Shown: piece by piece, positions 7,378 to 13,496 of the stretch
Layout: each line of letters begins with the position of its first letter
Position numbering within the stretch: the first letter of the stretch is position 1
NCBI GenBank assembly: GCA_002704045.1
Contig: PAFF01000040.1
Location: 1 to 13,496 of the forward strand
DNA length: 13,496 nucleotides
DNA from: Fidelibacterota bacterium
GTDB lineage: Bacteria > Fidelibacterota > Marinisomatia > SCGC-AAA003-L08 > GCA-002704045
Direction: 5' to 3'
Notes under the pieces: generated by a model
Seen by the model: the letters and a program-made list of their open reading frames with translations, nothing else
Database searches by the model: none
Told to the model about the DNA's origin: nothing
Position numbers and translations under genes: made by a program

Positions 7378-8909
7378 TAATGAAAAAAATGACGATTGCC
7401 AGTAAAACACATCACAATTCCTTCTTGATCTGCATATTCTATAACTTCTTGATCTTTAATTGATCCACCAGGTTGTATTACAGTTTTTACTCCAACATCA
7501 GATGCTATTTTTATGCCATCAGAAAAGGGAAAGAAAGCATCGGAAAACATTACTGCACCTTTTAATTCAAAACCGTTCTCTTTTGCTTTTCTAACTGCAA
7601 TTTTTACTGAATCAACACGAGATGTTTGTCCAGCACCTAAGCCAATCAATTGTTTATTTTTAACAAAAATTATACCATTTGATTTTACATATTTTATCAA
7701 TTTTAATCCTATATTAAATATTTTAAAATCTTTTTTCTTTGGCTTACTTTTTGTTACAACTTCAATTTTATTTAAATCATCAATCAAATGATCTTTTTCC
7801 TGAACTAAAAATCCTCCTGCCACACTTTTTATAGATAATTTTTCTTTTTTTACATTAGAATTCATGATGAGCAATCTCAAATTTTTTTTATGTTTTAAAT
7901 CAATTAAAGCCTTCTTTGTAAAACTTGGAGCAACAATACACTCTAAAAAAGATTTATTCAATTCCTTTGCAACAGTTTGATCTACTTTGAAATTAAATCC
8001 AACAATTCCTCCAAAATAACTTAGAGGATCTGAATGGACGGCATTTTGATATGCTTTTAGTGGACTTTTATCAATACTAAAACCACAAGGATTTGAATGT
8101 TTAATTATACAACAAGCATTCTCACTAAACTCATCAACAATATTAAATGCACTTTCAATATCAGCATAATTATTGTAAGATAGTTGTTTACCGTGAACCT
8201 GGGACCATATTGATTTTTTAGAATTATTTTGTATATAAAATGCTGATTTTTGATGTGGATTTTCACCATATCTTAATCTATCAGAAACTTTCAAATCCAA
8301 GTTTATAGATTTTGGTAAAATATTTTTATCATTTGATAAGTAGTTAGCAATTAATTGATCATATTTACTTGTCAATCTAAAAACGTCAATACTTAATTTT
8401 TTTCTATATGAATAATCAATTAAACCATCATATTTATTATACTCTTCAATAAAAAATTCATATTGATTAGGACTTGATAAAACAATTATATTATTAAAAT
8501 TTTTAGCGGCAGCTCTCAATAAAGATGGGCCTCCGATGTCAATAAATTCAATAGCTTCTTTGTCATCTAATTCTTTTTCTATTGCTTGTTCTGAAAACGG
8601 ATAAAGATTAACAATAAGAATATCAAATGTATAACCGTTGATATTTTTCAGGTCATCTAAATGATTTTGATTACCTTTATCTGCTAAAATACCACCAAAA
8701 ATTTTGGGGTGAATGGTTTTGACTCTTCCATTCATAATTTCATTAGATTGAGTATAATTTTCAATTGAGTGTACAGGAATGTTATTTTTTTTAATCTCTT
8801 TGAATGTACCACCCGTTGAAAAAATTTCATAATTATGTTCATTTAGAAAAGATGCAATTTCTATTAGATTTTTTTTATCTGACACACTTATTAATGCTTT
8901 TTTAGTCAT
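7377..8909 (-). CDS. purH: Bifunctional AICAR transformylase / IMP cyclohydrolase PurH
   Basis: 510 residues, the usual PurH length. The N-terminal IMP cyclohydrolase (MGS-like) domain opens with K-K-A-L-I-S-V-S-D-K and carries S-T-G-G-T (31-35) and G-R-V-K-T-I-H-P-K (61-69). The AICAR formyltransferase domain has R-Y-G-E-N-P-H-Q (213-220), catalytic Lys270-His271 in K-H-S-N-P-C-G, G-A-G-Q-T-S-R (425-431), S-D-A-F-F-P-F (456-462), and ends F-T-G-N-R-H-F. It performs the last two steps of IMP synthesis using 10-formyl-THF. The same frame extends to an ATG at 8960, but that adds 17 unconserved residues overlapping the purN end. The ATG at 8909 starts the conserved domain directly, lies 1 bp after the purN stop, and has an AGAAAG site upstream, so it is chosen. 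purN is upstream and mreB is 9 bp downstream. Confidence 0.97.
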   Translation of the reverse strand: MTKKALISVSDKKNLIEIASFLNEHNYEIFSTGGTFKEIKKNNIPVHSIENYTQSNEIMNGRVKTIHPKIFGGILADKGNQNHLDDLKNINGYTFDILIVNLYPFSEQAIEKELDDKEAIEFIDIGGPSLLRAAAKNFNNIIVLSSPNQYEFFIEEYNKYDGLIDYSYRKKLSIDVFRLTSKYDQLIANYLSNDKNILPKSINLDLKVSDRLRYGENPHQKSAFYIQNNSKKSIWSQVHGKQLSYNNYADIESAFNIVDEFSENACCIIKHSNPCGFSIDKSPLKAYQNAVHSDPLSYFGGIVGFNFKVDQTVAKELNKSFLECIVAPSFTKKALIDLKHKKNLRLLIMNSNVKKEKLSIKSVAGGFLVQEKDHLIDDLNKIEVVTKSKPKKKDFKIFNIGLKLIKYVKSNGIIFVKNKQLIGLGAGQTSRVDSVKIAVRKAKENGFELKGAVMFSDAFFPFSDGIKIASDVGVKTVIQPGGSIKDQEVIEYADQEGIVMCFTGNRHFFH

Positions 8910-8910
8910 T

Positions 8911-9534
8911 TTAAATCTTTCTAATTTCTGGTTTGTTTCCATTCCACATAATTTTATCATTAATTAAATAAGAAATAATTTTCTTGTATGTTTTATGTTC
9001 TAATCTTAGTACTCTTTTAGACAATTTTTCAGCGTTATCCTTTGAATACACAGGAATTTCTTCTTGATAAACAATTGGGCCTTTATCATAATCTTTATTA
9101 ACAAAATGTATAGTAACTCCAGTTTTCGATTCTTTAGATTGAATCACTGCATTATGTACATTCATTCCATAAAATCCTTTTCCCCCAAATTTTGGTAATA
9201 AAGAGGGATGTATATTTAAAATTTTATTTTTAAAATCATTAATAACTGTAATTGGAACTTTTTTAATATATCCAGCTAAGGCAATAAAATTAATTTTATA
9301 AAATTTTAAAGATTCACAAATTCTAGATTCCTGATCTTTAACATCAGGAAACAGCTTCGCATTTACAATAATGTAGTCAATTTTATTGTTTTTAGCATAA
9401 TCAACAGCACCACAGTCTATTTTATCTGAAATTAGTAAATTGATTTTCATCTTATTTGAATTTTTTTTTGAAAATCTATGAATTTCTATAAAATTAGATC
9501 CTGTACCAGATGCAAAAATACAAAAAATGAACAT
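8911..9534 (-). CDS. purN: Phosphoribosylglycinamide formyltransferase PurN
   Basis: 207 residues, normal for PurN. The nucleotide-binding N-terminus reads F-A-S-G-T-G-S-N-F (7-15). The catalytic triad is visible as Asn107 and His109 in N-I-H-P-S-L-L-P (107-114) and Asp150 in Y-D-K-G-P (149-153); these correspond to E. coli Asn106, His108 and Asp144. The enzyme transfers formyl from 10-formyl-THF to GAR, the third step of purine synthesis. It sits 3 bp after the kinase gene and 1 bp before purH, so two formyl-THF-dependent purine steps are adjacent. The ATG at 9534 has an AAGGA site 10 bp upstream. A 9-base A run on the coding strand (9461-9469) encodes Lys-Lys-Asn and the frame is intact. 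The C-terminus is slightly extended with basic residues, which is not unusual. Confidence 0.96.
   Translation of the reverse strand: MFIFCIFASGTGSNFIEIHRFSKKNSNKMKINLLISDKIDCGAVDYAKNNKIDYIIVNAKLFPDVKDQESRICESLKFYKINFIALAGYIKKVPITVINDFKNKILNIHPSLLPKFGGKGFYGMNVHNAVIQSKESKTGVTIHFVNKDYDKGPIVYQEEIPVYSKDNAEKLSKRVLRLEHKTYKKIISYLINDKIMWNGNKPEIRKI
8917..8922 (-). promoter_or_regulatory. Ribosome binding site that supports the purH start at 8909
   Basis: AGAAAG on the minus strand, 7 bp before ATG 8909, is a moderate Shine-Dalgarno sequence. Together with the conserved PurH N-terminus beginning at this ATG, it argues against the longer reading from 8960. The site lies inside the last codons of purN. 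Confidence 0.5.
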
Positions 9535-9537
9535 AAA

Positions 9538-10194
9538 CTAAGATTCCTTTATAAATCTTTTATTTACTTTGATGTCGTAATTTTTTAACTTTTTTACAAT
9601 ATTGGAGGTAATACTATCTAATTTATCAGTATCATTGAAAATATTAAAATTATCTGTATCTATAACTAATACATTTTTAGGATCAAGAGACTTAATCCAT
9701 TTTTCATATGCTATATTTAGCTTGTAAAGATATTCTGGATCAATATTTTCTTCGCATTTTCGATCTCTATTTTTTATCCTATTTAATAATGTATCCATAG
9801 ATGCTCTCAAATAAATAATTACATCAGGACTTTTAATAAACTGTATCATTAGTTCAAATAAGTCCTTATAATTTTTCCAATCTCTTTTAGAAAGATGTCC
9901 AATCTCAAATAAATTTTTTGCAAAAATTTCAACATCTTCATAAATGGTTCTATCTTGAATAATCCCTTTTTGGGTCTTAAGCATCTCTTGATGGGCTCTA
10001 AATCGATGATTTAAAAAATATATTTGCAAATTAAAGCTCCACCTATCCATATTTTTATAAAAATCATTCAGATATGGATTATCAATAACTGATTCATAAT
10101 AAGGATGTAAATTTAAAATGTTTGAGATTTTTGTAGTAAAAGTTGTTTTACCAACTCCAATATTTCCTGCAATGCCTATAAATGGTTTATTCAC
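9538..10194 (-). CDS. Deoxynucleoside kinase (dGK/dAK/dCK family), GTG start
   Basis: 218 residues of a P-loop kinase. The Walker A motif is G10-N-I-G-V-G-K16-T-T. Glu34 in Y-Y-E-S fits the conserved substrate-site glutamate. The D-R-T-I-Y-E-D-V motif at 81-88 is the family DRS/DRT signature, and the arginine-rich lid spans about 139-146 (R-I-K-N-R-D-R-K). The enzyme phosphorylates a deoxynucleoside at the 5' position for nucleotide salvage; purine versus pyrimidine preference cannot be told from motifs. Proteins like this are common in Bacteroidota. The start is GTG at 10194, directly after the mtaB stop with no gap, and this GTG gives exactly the expected M-N-K-P-F-I-G-I-A-G-N N-terminus. 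The first in-frame ATG is Met49, past the P-loop, so it is ruled out. Its place beside purN/purH suggests shared control of nucleotide supply. Confidence 0.92.
   Translation of the reverse strand: MNKPFIGIAGNIGVGKTTFTTKISNILNLHPYYESVIDNPYLNDFYKNMDRWSFNLQIYFLNHRFRAHQEMLKTQKGIIQDRTIYEDVEIFAKNLFEIGHLSKRDWKNYKDLFELMIQFIKSPDVIIYLRASMDTLLNRIKNRDRKCEENIDPEYLYKLNIAYEKWIKSLDPKNVLVIDTDNFNIFNDTDKLDSITSNIVKKLKNYDIKVNKRFIKES
9545..9549 (-). promoter_or_regulatory. Ribosome binding site of purN
   Basis: AAGGA on the minus strand, 10 bp before ATG 9534, lies within the final codons of the deoxynucleoside kinase gene. It is one of the few clear Shine-Dalgarno sequences here. Confidence 0.5.
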
Positions 10195-11475
10195 TTAATT
10201 GATTACTCTACCAATTGCTTGGTTGTTTTCTATATCAACTAATTGAATTTCACTTATCTTGTTAACATGTTTCTGACTGCCAGGTATTTTAGATTTAATA
10301 TAATTTTCTGTCAATCCATATAGATGTCCATCTTTATATGTTTCAAATAAAACATTTTTGTTTTTAAACAATTGAGATTTTATAAATTTGAAATTGATTT
10401 TTTGGGAATAATTTCTCAATATTTTACTTCTTTTTTTTATAGTTTGCGGATCATTTTGATTCAACATATTTATAGATTCTGTATTGTCCCTATTTGAATA
10501 AGAAAACACATGCAGATAAGATAAATCCATACTTTTTATAAAATCATATGTTTCTGAAAAATCATCTTCTTCTTCACCTGGGAAACCAACAATTACATCT
10601 GCACCAATACACATATCAGGACTTTTTTTCTTTAGGTAACTAATGCGGTCAAAGTATTTAGATGTACTGTATCTTCTCTTCATTAGTTTTAAAATTTTTT
10701 TCGATCCTGACTGCAATGGTATATGTAAGTGAGGTACAATTTTATTTGAACTACAAATGAAATCAATAATTTTTTTTGTAAGCAAATTTGGTTCAATTGA
10801 AGAAATTCTAATTCTAAATTCCATATTGATTTTTTCTAAAGCCTTGAGTAAATCAAAAAAGTTTTCGTCCGTACTATTACCAAAATCTCCAATATTTACT
10901 CCGGTTAGGACTATTTCATTTACACCAGAATTAATAATTTTTTTTGCTTGCGCAACAGTATCTATTATGGATTGATTTCTACTAGCACCTCTAGCCATTG
11001 GGATAGTACAAAATGTACATTTGTAATCACATCCATCTTGAATTTTCAAGAATGATCTTGTTCTATCAGAGCTTGAATAGGATTTAAAAAAACTTTTGGA
11101 ATCAATTTCAGAATAACAAATATCATTTTGAATAGATTCGTTATTCAATATTTTAAATATATTTTGCTTATTTGAATTTGAAACTACAGTATTGACACCA
11201 GGAATTGATAAAATTTCTTTTGGCTTTAGCTGTGCATAGCATCCTGTAACTAAAATATGAGCATTAGAATTTTTTTTTCTAATTTTATTTATTATTTTTC
11301 TACACTCTTTATTAGCGTTTTCAGTAACAGTGCAAGTATTTAAAACATAAAAATTTGCATTATCTTCAAAACTTACTTTTTGATATCCATTTTCTATGAA
11401 TTCTCTAGCAATTGTAGATGTTTCAGAAAAATTCAATTTGCATCCCAAAGTATAAAAAGCTACTTTATTATTCAT
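10195..11475 (-). CDS. mtaB: tRNA t6A37 methylthiotransferase MtaB
   Basis: 426 residues, a radical-SAM methylthiotransferase. The N-terminal UPF0004 domain holds the three cysteines of the first iron-sulfur cluster, Cys12 (T-L-G-C-K-L-N), Cys48 (N-T-C-T-V-T) and Cys79 (V-T-G-C-Y). The radical-SAM motif is C149-x3-C153-x2-C156 in D-G-C-D-Y-K-C-T-F-C. Other family blocks are H-I-P-L-Q-S-G-S (251-258), the R-R-Y near 267-269 and G-A-D-V-I-V-G-F-P-G (291-300). A C-terminal TRAM-like region follows. The G-C-K-L-N form and the length fit MtaB, which converts t6A to ms2t6A at position 37 of ANN-decoding tRNAs, rather than MiaB or RimO. The ATG at 11475 lies 9 bp after the ABC ATPase stop and lacks a clear Shine-Dalgarno. 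A 9-base A run on the coding strand sits at 11270-11278 with no frame change. Confidence 0.94.
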   Translation of the reverse strand: MNNKVAFYTLGCKLNFSETSTIAREFIENGYQKVSFEDNANFYVLNTCTVTENANKECRKIINKIRKKNSNAHILVTGCYAQLKPKEILSIPGVNTVVSNSNKQNIFKILNNESIQNDICYSEIDSKSFFKSYSSSDRTRSFLKIQDGCDYKCTFCTIPMARGASRNQSIIDTVAQAKKIINSGVNEIVLTGVNIGDFGNSTDENFFDLLKALEKINMEFRIRISSIEPNLLTKKIIDFICSSNKIVPHLHIPLQSGSKKILKLMKRRYSTSKYFDRISYLKKKSPDMCIGADVIVGFPGEEEDDFSETYDFIKSMDLSYLHVFSYSNRDNTESINMLNQNDPQTIKKRSKILRNYSQKINFKFIKSQLFKNKNVLFETYKDGHLYGLTENYIKSKIPGSQKHVNKISEIQLVDIENNQAIGRVIN

Positions 11476-11484
11476 ATACTAAAG

Positions 11485-12495
11485 TTAGTTTTTGTTTTGT
11501 TTCATTAGATCATTGTGACATCTAACAAAATGTTCAGGATTTAACTCAACCAATTCTTGATTTTTGCGTGAGCTTCCACCAATGAAACAGACTCCTGAAG
11601 CACATTCATTATCATCAAAACGACTACAAAATCTGCAATCATCACCCATATCAACTAGTGAAGGCGCATCACCTTTTAAAATTATTCTTTGGGATTTTTT
11701 AGTTGGGTTTGGGATTGGCACAGCTGATAAGAGAGCTTTTGTATATGGATGGATTGGATTTTGATACAATTCTTTCACATCTGCAATTTCCTGAATTTGA
11801 CCAGCATACATAACAGCAACTCGGTCTGAAATATGCTCAACAACAGATAAGTCATGTGATATAAAAAGATAGGTCAAATTATATTCTTTTTGTAAATCTT
11901 TTAATAAGTTGATAATCTGAGCTTGAATTGAAACATCCAACGCTGAAACGGCTTCGTCACAAATAATCAGTTTAGGTTTTACCGATAAGGCTCTTGCGAT
12001 TCCTATTCTTTGTCTTTGACCACCAGAAAATTCATGCGGATATCTATTTGCATAAGACGCAGGTAACCCAACTACATCTAACAATGATACTATCTCTTTT
12101 TGTATATCCTCTTTTGGAACAATTTTATGAATTTTTAAAGCTTCAGATAACATACTACTAATTGTCATTCTTGGATTTAGTGAACTATAGGGATCTTGAA
12201 AAATAATTTGCATATCTTTTCGATATGGACGCATTTCCTTTTTGTTTAAATGTGAAATCTCGTTTCCCATAAATTTTATACTTCCTGAATTAGGCTCAAG
12301 TAATTTTAAAATAGTTCTACCAGCAGTTGTTTTACCACATCCCGATTCTCCTACAAGCCCCAATGTTTCTCCTTCATATAAATCAAATGTAATGTCATCT
12401 ACAGCCTGAACATGACTACTAATTTTTGAAAAAAAACCTGATCTAATAGGAAAATATTTCTTTAAATTTTTAACTTCTAATAATGTTTTTTTCAT
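11485..12495 (-). CDS. Oligopeptide/dipeptide ABC transporter ATP-binding protein (OppF/DppF type)
   Basis: 336 residues. Motifs in order: Walker A G49-E-S-G-C-G-K-T-T57, Q-loop Gln100 in F-Q-D-P, signature F-S-G-G-Q at 156-160, Walker B I-I-C-D-E ending at Asp180-Glu181, D-loop S-A-L-D, and H-loop His214. The N-terminal V-K-N-L-K-K-Y-F-P-I with the G-F-F insertion, and the C-terminal H-P-Y-T-K-A-L-L extension (249-256), place it in the OppF/DppF subgroup that powers peptide or nickel uptake with an OppD-type partner. No permease, binding protein or second ATPase gene lies on either side, so partners must be encoded elsewhere. The C-terminal cysteine region is unusual: Cys287 and Cys326 match the family, but the usual second cysteine position is Phe293 and cysteines occur at 290, 298 and 303 instead. 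The substrate is unknown. The ATG at 12495 has no clear Shine-Dalgarno. Confidence 0.92.
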   Translation of the reverse strand: MKKTLLEVKNLKKYFPIRSGFFSKISSHVQAVDDITFDLYEGETLGLVGESGCGKTTAGRTILKLLEPNSGSIKFMGNEISHLNKKEMRPYRKDMQIIFQDPYSSLNPRMTISSMLSEALKIHKIVPKEDIQKEIVSLLDVVGLPASYANRYPHEFSGGQRQRIGIARALSVKPKLIICDEAVSALDVSIQAQIINLLKDLQKEYNLTYLFISHDLSVVEHISDRVAVMYAGQIQEIADVKELYQNPIHPYTKALLSAVPIPNPTKKSQRIILKGDAPSLVDMGDDCRFCSRFDDNECASGVCFIGGSSRKNQELVELNPEHFVRCHNDLMKQNKN

Positions 12496-12543
12496 ATATT
12501 GTAATTTTATGAGATTTTGTCAATGACTAATTTAGCTGAAAAT

Positions 12544-12575
12544 TAAAATAATTATCAACAAAAGTAATTATTTTA
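12544..12575 (-). terminator. Perfect 11-bp inverted repeat after the GWxTD gene, possible terminator
   Basis: The arms at 12544-12554 and 12565-12575 are exact reverse complements (TAAAATAATTA and TAATTATTTTA on the minus strand) around a 10-base loop. The hairpin begins at the base right after the TGA stop, and the arm-plus-tail on the minus strand ends in T-rich sequence, as in an intrinsic terminator. The stem is entirely A-T, so it would be weak. It may instead be an AT-rich protein-binding palindrome in the 80-bp gap before the ABC ATPase. Confidence 0.4.
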
Positions 12576-13496
12576 TCAATAGACTTCTCTATATATCTTA
12601 TAATCTTCAAAACCGTCTTGATCTATAAAAATGACTTTTCTTCCGTTGGGGAAATACCAAACTAAGAAAGTACTTCTATTATCGTTTGAATTTGAAATTT
12701 CCTGATTTATAGGATAGCCATAATTAATCAATATATTACCTCTATCTGAACGCCAGCCGGGACCTAGTACACTAAAATTATCCATACTGTATTGAACTCG
12801 TGAATTAAATTCATTCATCAATTCATTTTTATCTGTGCTAGCAGTGGGGTCTCTATCCATCCAATAATCTTTAATAATTTTATATTTATCTTCTATTGAT
12901 TTACTTTTTAAGTTTTTATTATTAATAAAGCCGTAATAATTCATTACCTCAAGAATTAGATCAGGATCCTTAAATAGCTTATCTATATCTTTATGCTTAA
13001 ATCTAATTGACACTTCTTTTTTTGAGCTTCCTACATCAAAAATTAAAGTTGGATCATTCAAATTTATTAGACTTGTTGGCAAAATTAGATTAAAAAAGTT
13101 ATCTGATCCTTTAATTGGATTTACAATTAGATCATTAATTTCAAAATTTTCAATGAATAATTTCAAATTATCAATATCCTGTTTATCATCTAATTGAAAA
13201 AAACAATAAATAGAATCCATATTATTTGCAGATCTATCAAATAATGGATAAAATTTTCCACCATCTTTATAATTGACTAAAATATCACTGATTTTATTAT
13301 ATCCTTTTAAGGATACAGTTTCACTCATAGTCCACTTGTTTTTACTATCATCATCCTGTATGTGAATAAATATTTTATATAAACCTTTTTTTAGATGAAT
13401 TTTTTTTACTAAGATTTCATTATTTCCAAATTCTTTTGTTTTTTGATAATTATTTTCAATAATGTTATGTTTCCATGAATCATGTATAATTTGCTT
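12576..13496 (-). CDS. GWxTD-domain protein, 5' end beyond the window
   Basis: The frame is open from the right edge to the TGA at 12576, giving 306 visible residues. An internal ATG at 13328 exists, but the 56 codons before it are in frame and read like domain sequence (G-L-Y-K-I-F-I-H-I-Q-D then V-S-L-K-G-Y), so the true start lies outside. The C-terminal GWxTD domain is recognisable: Y-W-M-D-R-D-P-T, then F-N-S-R-V-Q-Y, then G-W-R-S-D-R-G at 247-253 of the visible part, with Ser in place of the usual Thr, then N-Y-G-Y-P and F-L-V-W-Y-F. The part before it is beta-rich and resembles the sandwich domains that precede GWxTD. The family is found in FCB-group, Acidobacteria and related phyla, often as several copies, and its function is not established; most members are exported. 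The missing N-terminus prevents checking for a signal peptide. Confidence 0.88.
   Translation of the reverse strand, partial: KQIIHDSWKHNIIENNYQKTKEFGNNEILVKKIHLKKGLYKIFIHIQDDDSKNKWTMSETVSLKGYNKISDILVNYKDGGKFYPLFDRSANNMDSIYCFFQLDDKQDIDNLKLFIENFEINDLIVNPIKGSDNFFNLILPTSLINLNDPTLIFDVGSSKKEVSIRFKHKDIDKLFKDPDLILEVMNYYGFINNKNLKSKSIEDKYKIIKDYWMDRDPTASTDKNELMNEFNSRVQYSMDNFSVLGPGWRSDRGNILINYGYPINQEISNSNDNRSTFLVWYFPNGRKVIFIDQDGFEDYKIYREVY

Noticed and set aside
7513..7791. Plus-strand open frame of 92 codons inside purH
   Set aside because: It lies wholly antisense to conserved purH sequence and its translation shows no recognisable domain.
8910..8960. A longer purH reading from the ATG at 8960, adding 17 residues
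   Set aside because: The extra residues overlap the end of purN and do not match the PurH N-terminus. The ATG at 8909 starts the conserved domain, has an AGAAAG site upstream and lies 1 bp after the purN stop.
10757..10975. Plus-strand open frame of 72 codons inside mtaB
   Set aside because: Antisense shadow of a conserved gene, with no independent evidence.
11564..11764. Plus-strand open frame of 66 codons inside the ABC ATPase gene
   Set aside because: Antisense shadow of the C-terminal part of the ATPase, with no independent evidence.
12518..12523. A perfect TTGACA hexamer on the minus strand upstream of the ABC ATPase gene
   Set aside because: With normal spacing the -10 element would fall on the start codon at 12495, and the closer TACAAT has only a 14-bp spacer and leaves no leader. 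It is not a credible promoter for this gene as annotated.
12576..13328. The GWxTD gene as a complete 250-residue protein starting at the ATG at 13328
   Set aside because: The frame has no stop between 13329 and the window edge, and those 56 codons look like part of a beta-rich domain. The gene is treated as cut by the window.

Overview
The window is a single-direction stretch of a very AT-rich bacterial chromosome (about a quarter G+C by eye). All fourteen protein genes lie on the minus strand, so transcription runs from high to low coordinates. Two genes are cut by the window edges. I saw no tRNA, rRNA, CRISPR array, insertion sequence or integration site. The gene families point to a Gram-negative, rod-forming member of the FCB group: a GWxTD-domain protein, purN-purH joined to mreBCD-mrdA-rodA, and a short GT5-like protein followed by a lipoprotein. 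A marine lineage such as Marinimicrobia/SAR406, or a low-GC Bacteroidota, fits best. That placement rests on gene content and composition, not on a database search.

Layout in transcription order. (1) 13496-12576: the C-terminal part of a GWxTD-domain protein, followed by an 80-bp gap that begins with an 11-bp perfect inverted repeat. (2) 12495-11485: an OppF/DppF-type ABC ATPase without permease or binding-protein genes beside it. (3) 11475-7377: a housekeeping run of mtaB (tRNA methylthiolation), a deoxynucleoside kinase, purN and purH (purine synthesis). (4) 7367-2116: the complete elongasome set mreB, mreC, mreD, mrdA (PBP2) and rodA. (5) After a 92-bp gap, 2023-1: a CpoB/YbgF-like TPR lipoprotein, a short protein matching only the N-terminal half of GT5 glycogen/starch synthases, and the start of a second lipoprotein.

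From 12495 to 2116 successive genes are separated by 0-9 bp or overlap by 4 bp, so they probably form one long transcript with translational coupling. It joins nucleotide supply and tRNA modification to the cell-wall elongation machine: MreB filaments, the MreC/MreD membrane scaffold, and the RodA-PBP2 glycan polymerase/transpeptidase pair. The last three genes look like an envelope module, with two predicted lipoproteins flanking a cytoplasmic GT-B half-protein.

Several starts were reassigned. purH starts at 8909, not at the far upstream ATG at 8960. The GT5-like gene starts at ATG 1086. mreC needs a TTG start and the kinase a GTG start. The GWxTD gene is open to the right edge of the window. 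Most of the window is conserved core biology. The least explained parts are the GT5-like/lipoprotein pair, the lone Opp-type ATPase with a rearranged cysteine motif, and the GWxTD protein.
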